DNA from: Lysobacter sp. 5GHs7-4
GTDB taxonomy: Bacteria > Pseudomonadota > Gammaproteobacteria > Xanthomonadales > Xanthomonadaceae
Direction of reading: 5' to 3'
Length of the DNA stretch: 64,000 nucleotides
Assembly: GCF_021284765.1 (NCBI RefSeq)
Contig: NZ_CP089924.1
Span: 3,738,001 to 3,802,000, forward strand
Part shown: piece by piece, positions 56,389 through 64,000 of the stretch
Position numbering within the stretch: position 1 is the first letter of the stretch
How the letters are laid out: each line of letters begins with the position of its first letter
The notes under the pieces: model-generated
The model's database searches: none
What the model saw: the letters and a program-made list of their open reading frames with translations, nothing else
Told to the model about the DNA's origin: nothing
Made by a program: the position numbers and the translations under genes

Positions 56389-56414
56389 CATCCCGCTAGA
56401 ACATCCCGCTAGAA
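56389..56414 (+). repeat. Perfect 13-base tandem duplication carrying a -10-like element
   Basis: CATCCCGCTAGAA occurs twice back to back (56389-56401 and 56402-56414). The second copy with the next T makes TAGAAT (56410-56415), followed by CGGTGC and the GTG start of the WGR gene. Confidence 0.85.
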
Positions 56415-56421
56415 TCGGTGC

Positions 56422-56673
56422 GTGCGCCTGCTCCTACAACAACGCCCCGACGGCCGCGAAGCCCCGCGCTTCGTGCAACTGATGCTGCAGCCCGATCTGC
56501 TGGGCGGCTGGACCCTGGTGCGCGAAACCGGCCAGATCGGCGGCCGCAGCACCCTGCGCCGCGAGCAGTTCATGGATCGCGACAGCGCCTTCGCCGCGCT
56601 GGAACACGCGCGCGACCAGCAGCTCAAACGCGGCTTCCAGCTGATGTTCGCGCAGGGCGCCGAAGCGCCCTGA
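56422..56673 (+). CDS. Small WGR-like domain protein
   Basis: An 83-residue protein consisting almost wholly of a WGR-like domain: RFVQLMLQPDLLGGWTLVRETGQIGG, then REQFMDRDSAFAALEHARDQQLKRGF. The signature Trp-Gly-Arg is altered (TGQ). In eukaryotic PARPs and some bacterial proteins WGR binds nucleic acid ends; stand-alone copies are uncharacterised. GTG at 56422 lies exactly 6 bases after TAGAAT with no Shine-Dalgarno sequence. It is unlinked functionally to its neighbours glxA-type regulator and hemE. Confidence 0.72.
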   Translation: MRLLLQQRPDGREAPRFVQLMLQPDLLGGWTLVRETGQIGGRSTLRREQFMDRDSAFAALEHARDQQLKRGFQLMFAQGAEAP

Positions 56674-56801
56674 GCGTACCCGCCCGCCGCGGCGAGCCGC
56701 AGGCCTAGCGCAAGCCCGCACCGCCGCGCCTGCCGCCGCGCGGAACACAGCAACGCGGCCATCGGCCTCACCGCGACTCGCGCCGGGCCCCGCCCGCCCG
56801 C

Positions 56802-56807
56802 GATAAT
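56802..56807 (+). promoter_or_regulatory. -10-like GATAAT of hemE
   Basis: GATAAT followed by GCCGC lies 37 bases before the hemE start, like the elements before ptsN and mgtE. Confidence 0.4.
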
Positions 56808-56844
56808 GCCGCCCCGCCTTCGCTTCTCCGCCCCAGGATTCCGC

Positions 56845-57927
56845 ATGACCGCCACCGACGCCGCACCCGCCAACGACCGTTTCCTGCGCGCCCTGCGCCG
56901 CGAGCCGGTCGACCGCACGCCGGTGTGGCTGATGCGCCAGGCCGGCCGCTACCTGCCCGAGTACCGCGCCACCCGCGCCCAGGCCGGCAGCTTCCTGAAC
57001 CTGGCCAAGAACCCGGAGCTGGCCTGCGAGGTCACCCTGCAGCCGCTGCGCCGCTTCCCGCTGGACGCGGCGATCCTGTTCTCCGACATCCTCACCGTGC
57101 CCGATGCGATGGGCCTGGGCCTGTACTTCGCCGACGGCGAGGGCCCGAAGTTCGAGCGCCCGATCCGCAGCGCTGCCGACATCGACCGCCTGGCCGTGCC
57201 GGACATGGAAGGCGAGCTGCGCTACGTGATGGACGCGGTGCGCACCATCCGTCGCGAATTGAACGGTTCGGTGCCGCTGATCGGTTTTTCCGGCAGCCCC
57301 TGGACCATCGCCTGCTACATGGTCGAAGGCGGCGGCAGCGACAACTATTCCAAGGTCAAATCGCTGGCGCTCAACGACCCGGCGGCGATGCACAAGCTGC
57401 TGGGCGTGGTGACCGATGCGGTGATCGCCTACCTCAAGGCCCAGCACGCGGCCGGCGCGCAGGCGCTGCAGGTGTTCGACACCTGGGGCGGCGTGCTGTC
57501 GCCGGCGATGTACCGCGAGTTCTCGCTGCGCTACCTGCAGCGCATCGCCGCCGAGTTGCCGCGCGGCGAAGGCGCGGCGCGCGCGCCGCTGATCCTGTTC
57601 GGCAAGGGCAACGACCCGTATCTGGAAGACCTGGCCGCCAGCGGCGCCGAAGCGGTGGGCGTGGACTGGACCATCGGCCTGGGCGACACCGCGCGCCGCA
57701 TCGGCGGGCGCGTCGCGATCCAGGGCAATCTCGACCCGGTCACCCTGTACGCCACGCCCGCGGCCATCCGCGACCAGGTCGGCCGCGCGCTGGACGACTA
57801 CCGCGACGGCAACGGCGGTTCGCGCGAGGGCCACGTGTTCAACCTCGGCCACGGACTGTCGCCGGACATGAGCCCGGAGCACGTCGCGGCGATGGTGGAT
57901 GCGGTACACCAATTAAGCGCACGCTGA
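56845..57927 (+). CDS. hemE: Uroporphyrinogen decarboxylase
   Basis: A 360-residue haem-pathway enzyme converting uroporphyrinogen III to coproporphyrinogen III. Visible are [17 protein letters not shown] (substrate-binding Arg), [15 protein letters not shown] with the catalytic Asp, [19 protein letters not shown] and [16 protein letters not shown]. The ATG at 56845 is chosen by homology. A strong terminator follows 43 bases after the stop. Confidence 0.96.
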   Translation: MTATDAAPANDRFLRALRREPVDRTPVWLMRQAGRYLPEYRATRAQAGSFLNLAKNPELACEVTLQPLRRFPLDAAILFSDILTVPDAMGLGLYFADGEGPKFERPIRSAADIDRLAVPDMEGELRYVMDAVRTIRRELNGSVPLIGFSGSPWTIACYMVEGGGSDNYSKVKSLALNDPAAMHKLLGVVTDAVIAYLKAQHAAGAQALQVFDTWGGVLSPAMYREFSLRYLQRIAAELPRGEGAARAPLILFGKGNDPYLEDLAASGAEAVGVDWTIGLGDTARRIGGRVAIQGNLDPVTLYATPAAIRDQVGRALDDYRDGNGGSREGHVFNLGHGLSPDMSPEHVAAMVDAVHQLSAR

Positions 57928-57970
57928 GCGCAGCCTGGCACGGCGCCTTTCGACGCCTGCGCGAACTGAG

Positions 57971-57999
57971 AAAAAGCCCGCATTTTCGCGGGCTTTTTC
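57971..57999 (+). terminator. Intrinsic terminator of hemE
   Basis: AAAAAGCCCGC-ATTTTC-GCGGGCTTTTT: an 8-base GC-rich stem flanked by A5 and T5, usable in both directions. Confidence 0.9.
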
Positions 58000-58054
58000 T
58001 CGCGTAAAGTGCCGCCCCGAACAGGGCGGATCGACCGCAGCTGGGGAATGGCAG

Positions 58055-58852
58055 ATGCGTGCGATGCGGACTTACCTGCGACTGGCGGCCGGCTTGGCGG
58101 CTTTGACTGCATCCGCTGCGTTCGCGCAAACCACCCGGCTGAACATCGACTACGAAACCGGCACCACCGACTCGGGCATCTTCAGACTGGTCGCCACCGA
58201 GGCGCCCGCCGCCGACGCGGCGTACATAGTCGATGGCGAGGCGCGTTCGGGCCGCTACGCGCTCGCGCACAAGGTGACCTGGACCGACCCGGGCTATGTG
58301 TCCTTCGGCGCGCCGCGCAGCGAAGCACATGCAAGCTCGGTTCGCGACGGCGCGCTGAAGCCGGGTCAGTACGCGCCGGGGCAGCACCGCCTCTACACCT
58401 TCAGCGTCATGCTCAAGGACTGGGAGGACTGGAACGGGGCGCCCGGCCCCGCCCCCGTCGACATCGTCTGGCAGTTCAAGCACTTCAACGGCGGCCCCGA
58501 TTTTTACGTGGGCGTGCGCCGCAACCAGATGATCCTGCGCTACGGCGAGAAGCAGGCCGTGCTGATCGACGACGTGCGGCCCTACGACAACCGCTGGCTG
58601 GATTTCCGCTTCGAGATCTACTGGGCCAAGGACGACAGCGGCTACTACACCGCCGAGGTCAAGCGCGACGGCGATGCCGACTACACGCTCAAGGCCGCGG
58701 AAGCGGCTTATCCGACCTTCGACCCGGCGTACGCCGGCACCGCCGGCACCATTCAGTGGGGTCTGTATCGGCCCGATGCAGCCAAGGTGCCCGGCGCCAC
58801 GCCGACCCGGATCGTGCTGCACGACGACATCCGCGTGATCGAACTGCCCTGA
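58055..58852 (+). CDS. Secreted polysaccharide lyase-like protein (heparin-lyase-I-like fold)
   Basis: A 265-residue protein with a signal peptide (ends ASAAFAQ) and a jelly-roll lyase-like domain: YETGTTDSGIF, GRYALAHKV, RSEAH, HRLYTFSVML, IVWQFKHFNGGPDFYVGVRRNQM, WLDFRFEIYWAKDDSGYYTAEV and a C-terminal IQWGLYRPDA. This fits the uncharacterised polysaccharide-lyase family (PF14099 type) found in bacteria that degrade uronic-acid polymers. ATG 58055 or 58064 may be used. Substrate is unknown. It stands alone. Confidence 0.75.
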   Translation: MRAMRTYLRLAAGLAALTASAAFAQTTRLNIDYETGTTDSGIFRLVATEAPAADAAYIVDGEARSGRYALAHKVTWTDPGYVSFGAPRSEAHASSVRDGALKPGQYAPGQHRLYTFSVMLKDWEDWNGAPGPAPVDIVWQFKHFNGGPDFYVGVRRNQMILRYGEKQAVLIDDVRPYDNRWLDFRFEIYWAKDDSGYYTAEVKRDGDADYTLKAAEAAYPTFDPAYAGTAGTIQWGLYRPDAAKVPGATPTRIVLHDDIRVIELP

Positions 58853-58864
58853 GTCGGCGCGGGC

Positions 58865-59863
58865 TCAGCCCACGTCGATCTTGTTGCTCCTGAGCAGGCG
58901 CGAGGGGTCGGCCGGCGCGTCGCTGGGCGCGCCGTACTCGAGCCGGATTTCGCGCATGTCCTGCGGCACCATCTGCTCGATGTCCTCGGGCCGTTCGCAG
59001 CCCGGCTGCAGGCGATTGCCCAGGCTCATACCGACCATCATCAGCGCCTGCGCTTCGCTGGACTGCGGTTCGCGCGCGAGCACGCGGTCGCTGAGCAGAT
59101 AGGCGCTGTCGTGGCCGTCCTTGGACAGCGTGGACACCGCGCCGCTGGGCCTGGGCGCGCCGGCTTCGAGCTGCTCGATCGGCAAGGGATTCCAGCAGTG
59201 GCCGGTGCTGACCACGGTCAGGCGGCGCGACAGGTCGGCCATGAAATCTTCCAGCGACGAACGCGCCTGTTCGCGGCTGGCGGCTTTGGCCGGCACGCTG
59301 TAACGGCCCTTGACGATGTACATGCGGTCCATCTGCAGGGTCATCGCCGAGCTCTTGCGTTCGCCCTGGCTGGTGAAGGCCAGATCCAGCGAACGCCCGC
59401 TGGACGCAGCGCCCTTGCCGCGCGCGTAGGCGAAGCTGCGCAGCGGGCCCAGGTCCATGTCTTCGTAGCCGCCGGACTGGCGGCCGACCTGGGCCAGCGC
59501 GTCGCGCTCCTCGTCGGCGACGCGCTCGAACTCGGCGGCCGACAGCGCGCCGGTCGGATAGAAATACACGTCGATCCAGCGATCGCGGCGCTTGCTCAAG
59601 GCATAGCGCACCGACACGCCGAACTCCTGGCGGTCGAAACGGTGCTCGTCCACTGCCTGCCATTTGCCCAGGCGCAGCGGATAGACCACGCGCGACTCGC
59701 GCAGGTAACCGCCCAGCAGCGGCATGGCCGGCGATTGGCCGCTGTCGGCGCTGGCCAGCGCGTTGCCGGCATCGGCCGCGAGCGTGGGGCCTGCCAAAGC
59801 GACGGCGAGGATGCCGCACCCTGCCCTCGCGCGCAGGTACGCGCGTACCGCCCTGACTGTCAT
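58865..59863 (-). CDS. Uncharacterised exported protein
   Basis: A 332-residue protein with a signal peptide (MTVRAVRAYLRARAGCGILAVALAGPTLA). No named family is recognised. Conserved-looking segments are WIDVYFYPTGALSAAEF, MYIVKGRYSVPA and a C-terminal PQDMREIRLEYG. Mixed alpha/beta is likely. The ATG at 59863 gives the signal peptide; an in-frame ATG at 59941 is not supported. It lies downstream of, and on the same strand as, the hybrid sensor kinase, 111 bases after its stop, so it might be part of that signalling unit. Confidence 0.6.
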   Translation of the reverse strand: MTVRAVRAYLRARAGCGILAVALAGPTLAADAGNALASADSGQSPAMPLLGGYLRESRVVYPLRLGKWQAVDEHRFDRQEFGVSVRYALSKRRDRWIDVYFYPTGALSAAEFERVADEERDALAQVGRQSGGYEDMDLGPLRSFAYARGKGAASSGRSLDLAFTSQGERKSSAMTLQMDRMYIVKGRYSVPAKAASREQARSSLEDFMADLSRRLTVVSTGHCWNPLPIEQLEAGAPRPSGAVSTLSKDGHDSAYLLSDRVLAREPQSSEAQALMMVGMSLGNRLQPGCERPEDIEQMVPQDMREIRLEYGAPSDAPADPSRLLRSNKIDVG

Positions 59864-59974
59864 CCCCGCCCCCTGCTGCGCATGCCGCCGTTCGCCACCG
59901 CTGTTTCCGTGGCGATCATGCGCCGCTTGCGCCGCATCCACCAGTCCGCGGGCTGCGGCCAGGGCTGGCGGCCC

Positions 59975-62900
59975 TCACGGCGGCGGCAAGGCCTCGTCCA
60001 GCACCGCCGCCAGCATCGCGCCGGTCACCGGTTTGCGCAGGAAACGGTCGAAACCGGCCGCGATCGCCTGCGGCTCGGCGTCGGCATCGGCGCGCGCGGT
60101 GACCGCGATCAGCGGCCGCGCATAGCCCTGCGCGCGCAGCTGACGGGCCAGGTCCAGCCCGTTCAGGCCCGGCAGGTCGAGGTCGAGCAGCGCCGCTTCG
60201 TAGTGGGCCGTGGCGACTTCGGTCAGCGCCGCCAGGCCGTTGCCGACATGGGTCACGCGATGGCCCTGCGCGCGCAGCAGGCCGGCGATCACCAGCGCCA
60301 CGGTGGCGTCGTCCTCGACCAGCAGCAGCGCCAGCGGCGCGCGCCGCGCGTCGCCGCCGCGCGCCGGCGCGTTCGCGGCCGCGCCTACGGTCGCCGCCGG
60401 CAGCGGCAGCTCGAACGCGAAGCGCGCGCCCTCGCCGGGCCGGCTCTCGACCGAAAGCTGCCCGTCCATCGCCGCCGCCAGTTCCTGACAGATCGCCAGG
60501 CCCAGGCCGCTGCCGCCGTAGCGCGCGGCGGTGCGCGCGCCCTCGGCCTGTTCGAAGCGGCGGAACAAGCGCGACTGCTGCTCCTCGTTCAAACCGGGCC
60601 CGGTGTCGGCGACCTCGAAGCGCACGCCCTGCGGCGCCAGCGCCGCCACCCGCAACGAGACGCGGCCCTGTTCGGTGAACTTGATCGCGTTGCCGAGCAG
60701 GTTGAGCAGGATCTGCCGCACCCGATGCGGATCGCCGCGCAGCCCGCGCGGCGCGTCGTCGGCGATCTCCAGCTCGAACGCCAGGCCGCGCTTGCGCGCC
60801 AGCGGCGCCATCAACGCGCTGGCGTCCTCGACCAGCGCGCGCAGATCGAAGGCCTCGTCGGCCAGTTCCAGCTTGCCCGACTCGATCCGGGCCAGATCCA
60901 GCGCGTCGTTGACCAGGCGCAGCAGATGCTTGCCGGCGCGCTGGATCGACTCGGTGTAGCCGCGCTGCTGCGGGTCCAGCGACGTGTCCAGCAGCAATTC
61001 GCTCATGCCCAGCACGCCGGTCATCGGCGTGCGCACTTCGTGACCCAGCGTGGCCAGGAAACGGGTCTTGGCCAGCGAAGCCTCCTTGGCGATCTCGCGC
61101 TCGTGCTCGGCGGCCTGCCAGTCCAGACGGCGCTTGAGGCGCCGGCGGTAACGGTCGGCCGCCCACCAGGCGGCGAGGATGGCGATGCCGACCAACGCCG
61201 CCAGCGCCGGCGGCGTGCGCCACCACGGCGGTTGCACGGTCAGCGAGAACTGCCGCGACTGCGACCAGATGCCGTCGGCGTTGGCCGCCTGCACTTCCAT
61301 GCGGTAGGTGCCGGGCTCCAGCTTGGAGAACACGCGCTCGCCGTTGCCGGGCTGGATCACCCAGTCCGGGTCGTAGCCGTGCAGACGGAAACGGTAGCGG
61401 TGCGATTGCAGGTCGACGAAGGACAGCAGGCGCGCCGACACGCGCAGGTCGCGGTCCTGCGGGCCCAGCACCACCGGGCGTTCGGGATCGAGCTTGAACT
61501 CGTCCTCGTCGCGGCGGTAACTCAAGGTCTCGATCACCAGCCGCGGCGCCTTGGCCGCCTCCGGCGCGCGGCCGGCGTCGAACAGCACCACGCCTTCCAT
61601 GGTGCTGGCCACCGCCACGCCGGACGGCGTCAGCAGCGGATTGCGTTCGGTGAATTCCTGGCTGGGCAGGCCGTCGCGCATGCCGTAGATGCGCAGGCGC
61701 TGGCGGCTCTGGTTCCAGCAGATCAGGCCGCGGCGCGTGGTCAGCCAGACGTTGTCGCCCCAGGCCAGCACGCCGCCCGATTCGGTCGCCGGCAGGCCTT
61801 CGTCGCCGCTCACGCGCGCCAGCAGGCGCAGTTCGCGGCCGTCCCAGGCGTACTGCTCCAGGGCCTCCAGACGGTGCAGCCACAGCCGGTCCTTGCCGAG
61901 CATGGCGAAGCCGAACACGCGATCGACCGGGCTGCCCGGCAAGGCGTCGAAGCGGCGCGTGGCCGCGTTCCAGCGCGACAGGCCGGCCGGGCCGGCCATC
62001 CACAGCGCGCCGTCGGGGCCGACGTCGATCTGTTCGATGTACAGCGTGTCGACGCCGCGGTCGTCCTCCGGCGTCACCGACACCTGCACGCGGCCTTCGG
62101 CGTCGCGCATCTGCAAGGCCGGCGGCATGTAGGCGATCCAGACGTTGCCGTCGGGCGTTTGCACGAGCTGGTCGGTGATGCCGTCGTCGCCCAGCGCGGC
62201 ATCGCGCGGCGAGGTCGCGGTCCAGTTGCGCGTGCCGCCGTCGGCCGCGACCCGGGTCAGGCCGCGGTTGTCGCCGAACCACAGCGCGCCGTCGCGCGCT
62301 TCCAGCACCGAGTACAAGGCGGCGTCGGCCAGCGCCGGCACCACGCGCTGGGTGGAATGGCCGTCGCGCAGATCCAGTCGGTCGATCACGCCGCGCTCGC
62401 CGACCATCCATACTTCGTGGCCGTCGCGACTGGCGGCGAGGTCGCGCATGTAGGCCACGCGCGGCGCGCCCGGACGGCCGGTGCCGGGCTTGAGCACGGT
62501 GAACTGGCGCCAGTTCGGCGCCAGGTAGGCCACGCCCTCTTCCTCGGTGGCGAACCACCAGCCGCCTTCGTGGTCCTGCAGCAGGTCCAGGGTGTTGATG
62601 TTGGCGATCGCCGCATCGCCGGACAGCGGCGTGAGGCGCCCATCCAGCACACGCCGCAAGCCGCGGTGGGTGGCCACCCAATAATTGCCGGGACCGTCGC
62701 CGGCCACGCCGTAGACGCCGGTCTTGTCGGCGGGCGCGAACCACGGCATCTGCGCGATGCGCCCGTCCGGCGCACGCCGGAACGCGCGCAGGCCGGCACC
62801 GATCCACAACGAACCGTCGGCCGCCGGCGACAAGGCCGTGACCCAGGCGCCGCTGATGCCAGCGTGCGCGATCGTGTGAAAGCGCGCGCCGTCCCAGTAG

Positions 62901-63559
62901 GCCAGACCGGTGGTGGTGCCCACCCACAGCCGGCCGGTGCTGTCGGTCTTCATGGTCCAGATGTACTCGCCGGGCAGGCCGTCCTTCGCGGCGCCCGCGC
63001 CGGCGCGTTCGGGCTTGCCTGCGTCGGGCATGTAGCGGGTGATGCGGCCCTCGGCGTCCAGGCGATGCACGCCGGCGCCGTCGGTGCCGAACCAGATCGC
63101 GCCGTCGGGCGTGGACGCGATGGTGTAGATCTCGTCGCTGCCGATGTCGGGATGGGTTTCGCGGCTGTAGTGCACGAAGTTCTGCCGCTCGCGATCGAGC
63201 ATGTGCAGGCCGCCGCCGCTGAGCCCCACCCACACGCGGTTGCGCGCGTCCACATGCAGGGCCTGCACCATGTTGCTGGGCAGCGAACCCGGATCGCCGG
63301 GCACGTGGCGCCAGACCCGGAAACTGATGCCGTCGTAGCGCGCCAGGCCATCGTGGGTGGCCATCCAGATGTAGCCCTCGGCGTCCTGCGCCAACGCCGC
63401 CACGGTGCTGGACGGCATGCCTTCGGCGACGCCGTAGGTGCGGAACTGCGGCGTCTCCGGCAGCGTCGCGCGCGCCGGCAAGGTCAGCGCCGCCAGCAGC
63501 AGCCAGCACAGCCAACGCAGCCACTCCGGGCTTCCATGCACGACCGCTGGCCTGAGCAT
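59975..63559 (-). CDS. Hybrid sensor histidine kinase with two-component propeller sensor
   Basis: A 1194-residue membrane sensor. A signal peptide (~1-31) leads to a large periplasmic region of Reg_prop repeats (residues ~40-690, motifs of the type GYIWMATHDGLARYDG, RVWVGLSGGGLHML, GAIWFGTDGAGVHRLD). A Y_Y_Y-type domain follows (YRFRLHGYDPDWV, ~735-780), then one membrane helix (LAALVGIAILAAWWA). The HisKA domain has phospho-His840 (ATLGHEVRTP), the ATPase domain NLLGNAIKFTEQG and GGSGLGLAICQ, and the C-terminal receiver has Asp1126 (LLDLDLPG) with Lys in RFLRKP. No HPt or DNA-binding domain is fused, so the output partner is elsewhere. Ligand unknown. Confidence 0.9.
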   Translation of the reverse strand: MLRPAVVHGSPEWLRWLCWLLLAALTLPARATLPETPQFRTYGVAEGMPSSTVAALAQDAEGYIWMATHDGLARYDGISFRVWRHVPGDPGSLPSNMVQALHVDARNRVWVGLSGGGLHMLDRERQNFVHYSRETHPDIGSDEIYTIASTPDGAIWFGTDGAGVHRLDAEGRITRYMPDAGKPERAGAGAAKDGLPGEYIWTMKTDSTGRLWVGTTTGLAYWDGARFHTIAHAGISGAWVTALSPAADGSLWIGAGLRAFRRAPDGRIAQMPWFAPADKTGVYGVAGDGPGNYWVATHRGLRRVLDGRLTPLSGDAAIANINTLDLLQDHEGGWWFATEEEGVAYLAPNWRQFTVLKPGTGRPGAPRVAYMRDLAASRDGHEVWMVGERGVIDRLDLRDGHSTQRVVPALADAALYSVLEARDGALWFGDNRGLTRVAADGGTRNWTATSPRDAALGDDGITDQLVQTPDGNVWIAYMPPALQMRDAEGRVQVSVTPEDDRGVDTLYIEQIDVGPDGALWMAGPAGLSRWNAATRRFDALPGSPVDRVFGFAMLGKDRLWLHRLEALEQYAWDGRELRLLARVSGDEGLPATESGGVLAWGDNVWLTTRRGLICWNQSRQRLRIYGMRDGLPSQEFTERNPLLTPSGVAVASTMEGVVLFDAGRAPEAAKAPRLVIETLSYRRDEDEFKLDPERPVVLGPQDRDLRVSARLLSFVDLQSHRYRFRLHGYDPDWVIQPGNGERVFSKLEPGTYRMEVQAANADGIWSQSRQFSLTVQPPWWRTPPALAALVGIAILAAWWAADRYRRRLKRRLDWQAAEHEREIAKEASLAKTRFLATLGHEVRTPMTGVLGMSELLLDTSLDPQQRGYTESIQRAGKHLLRLVNDALDLARIESGKLELADEAFDLRALVEDASALMAPLARKRGLAFELEIADDAPRGLRGDPHRVRQILLNLLGNAIKFTEQGRVSLRVAALAPQGVRFEVADTGPGLNEEQQSRLFRRFEQAEGARTAARYGGSGLGLAICQELAAAMDGQLSVESRPGEGARFAFELPLPAATVGAAANAPARGGDARRAPLALLLVEDDATVALVIAGLLRAQGHRVTHVGNGLAALTEVATAHYEAALLDLDLPGLNGLDLARQLRAQGYARPLIAVTARADADAEPQAIAAGFDRFLRKPVTGAMLAAVLDEALPPP

Positions 63560-63713
63560 CCTCGGGTCCGATTCCTCGCAATACGGACGCTAGGCTCCCC
63601 GATCCTGGCCCGGCTAGGCAAGGCCCGCGACCGCGCGCGGTCCCCGCGCGTTCCGCGACCGGCCCGCAACGGACCGTTGCGGACACGCGTCTACGGGTTC
63701 ATCGTGCGGTCCA

Positions 63714-63719
63714 TAGAAT
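63714..63719 (+). promoter_or_regulatory. -10-like TAGAAT upstream of the YceI gene
   Basis: TAGAAT lies 38 bases before the GTG start of the YceI-like gene. A consensus -35 is not visible. Confidence 0.35.
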
Positions 63720-63757
63720 CCCCGGACGATGCAGGCCGGACCTGCCTGGAGCCTTGC

Positions 63758-64000
63758 GTGCCGAATCCGCCCACTGCCGTGCTGCTGACCGCGTTGGCGC
63801 TGTGCGCGCTGGCGCCGCGTGCGCATGCGGCGGACAAGCATGCGGCGGACAACTATGCCTTGGATCCGGTGCACACGCGGGTGATGTTTGCGATCTCGCA
63901 CGCGGGTTTCTCGCAAGCGCTGGGCACCGTCTCGGGCAGCACCGGCCATCTGAGCTTCGACCGCGACGACTGGCGCAGCGCGCGGCTGGACGTGCGCGTG
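63758..64000 (+). CDS. YceI family protein (5' part, cut by window end)
   Basis: The first 81 codons of a secreted protein. From GTG 63758 it reads a signal peptide (AVLLTALALCALAPRAHA) and then NYALDPVHTRVMFAISHAGFSQALGTV, the start of the YceI lipocalin-like domain that binds polyisoprenoids. GTGGAG-type context upstream is moderate. The reading frame continues past the window, so length and C-terminus are unknown. It diverges from the hybrid sensor kinase. Confidence 0.85.
   Translation, partial: MPNPPTAVLLTALALCALAPRAHAADKHAADNYALDPVHTRVMFAISHAGFSQALGTVSGSTGHLSFDRDDWRSARLDVRV

Noticed and set aside
59916..63686. A second long minus-strand reading frame (1256 codons) overlapping the hybrid kinase
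   Set aside because: Arg/Ala/Pro-rich with no domain; the other frame gives the full kinase with HisKA, ATPase and receiver motifs.

Overview
The window is about 64 kb of GC-rich chromosome from a free-living gammaproteobacterium of the Lysobacter/Xanthomonas group. The assignment is inferred from gene content and order: cysB-cysG-cysK, the murA/ibaG and kdsD-kdsC-lptCAB-rpoN-hpf-ptsN-hprK-rapZ block, the mannose-type EIIA-HPr-EI-mgtE block, pilT-pilU, and a lipase with its steric foldase. The palindromic repeat families seen here are of the kind common in that group. Genes are densely packed, many with 1-4 base overlaps. I see no tRNA, rRNA, CRISPR array, insertion sequence or prophage.

Layout. 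0.1-4 kb: sulfur assimilation (cysB divergent from cysG-cysK). 4-8 kb: peptidoglycan salvage pair amgK-murU overlapping bluB, then kptA and a secreted intradiol-dioxygenase-like gene. 8-11.5 kb: a REP-rich gap, then hda, an AI-2E-type permease and a DUF2066 gene on the minus strand. 11.5-16.6 kb: purM and purN separated by three small genes, then two tandem DUF3108 genes. 16.7-18.4 kb: two unfamiliar minus-strand genes (a nitrilase-fold-like protein and an NTR/TIMP-like secreted protein). 18.4-28.4 kb: envelope and regulatory core (murA, ibaG; kdsD, kdsC, lptC, lptA, lptB; rpoN, hpf, ptsN, hprK, rapZ). 28.5-34.6 kb: a secreted EF-hand protein, a proline-rich lipoprotein, mannose-type EIIA, HPr, EI and mgtE. 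34.7-38.8 kb: a lipoprotein esterase, a PhnA-like gene, pyrB-ruvX-yqgE and tag. 38.8-45.1 kb: a 1283-residue membrane patatin and the pilT/pilU motor ATPases. 45.3-49.5 kb: yggS-proC-DUF4426, then lipase and foldase. 49.7-54.5 kb: a BtuF-like protein, AAC(6')-like acetyltransferase, pdxH, a glycerate-kinase-like gene, dodecin and aroK-aroB. 54.6-64 kb: an isochorismatase-like hydrolase divergent from a GlxA/AraC regulator, a tiny WGR-like protein, hemE, a PL-type lyase, an unknown secreted protein, a propeller-type hybrid sensor kinase, and the start of a YceI protein cut by the window end.

How the parts fit. Much of the window serves the envelope: MurA plus AmgK/MurU salvage, KdsD/KdsC for Kdo, LptABC for LPS export. 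The PTS proteins (PtsN, HPr, EI, a mannose-type EIIA, HprK) have no sugar permease beside them, so they look like a regulatory phosphorelay next to rpoN and rapZ.

No single obviously new defence or secretion system is present. The most interesting signals are: (i) several genes whose -10-like hexamer ends exactly 6 bases before the start codon, suggesting leaderless transcripts; (ii) a four-half-site operator between the GlxA regulator and its divergent hydrolase; (iii) a patatin whose catalytic Ser and Asp are separated by a large multi-pass membrane domain; (iv) a nitrilase-like protein that seems to have lost its catalytic Lys and Cys; and (v) at least four families of palindromic intergenic repeats.
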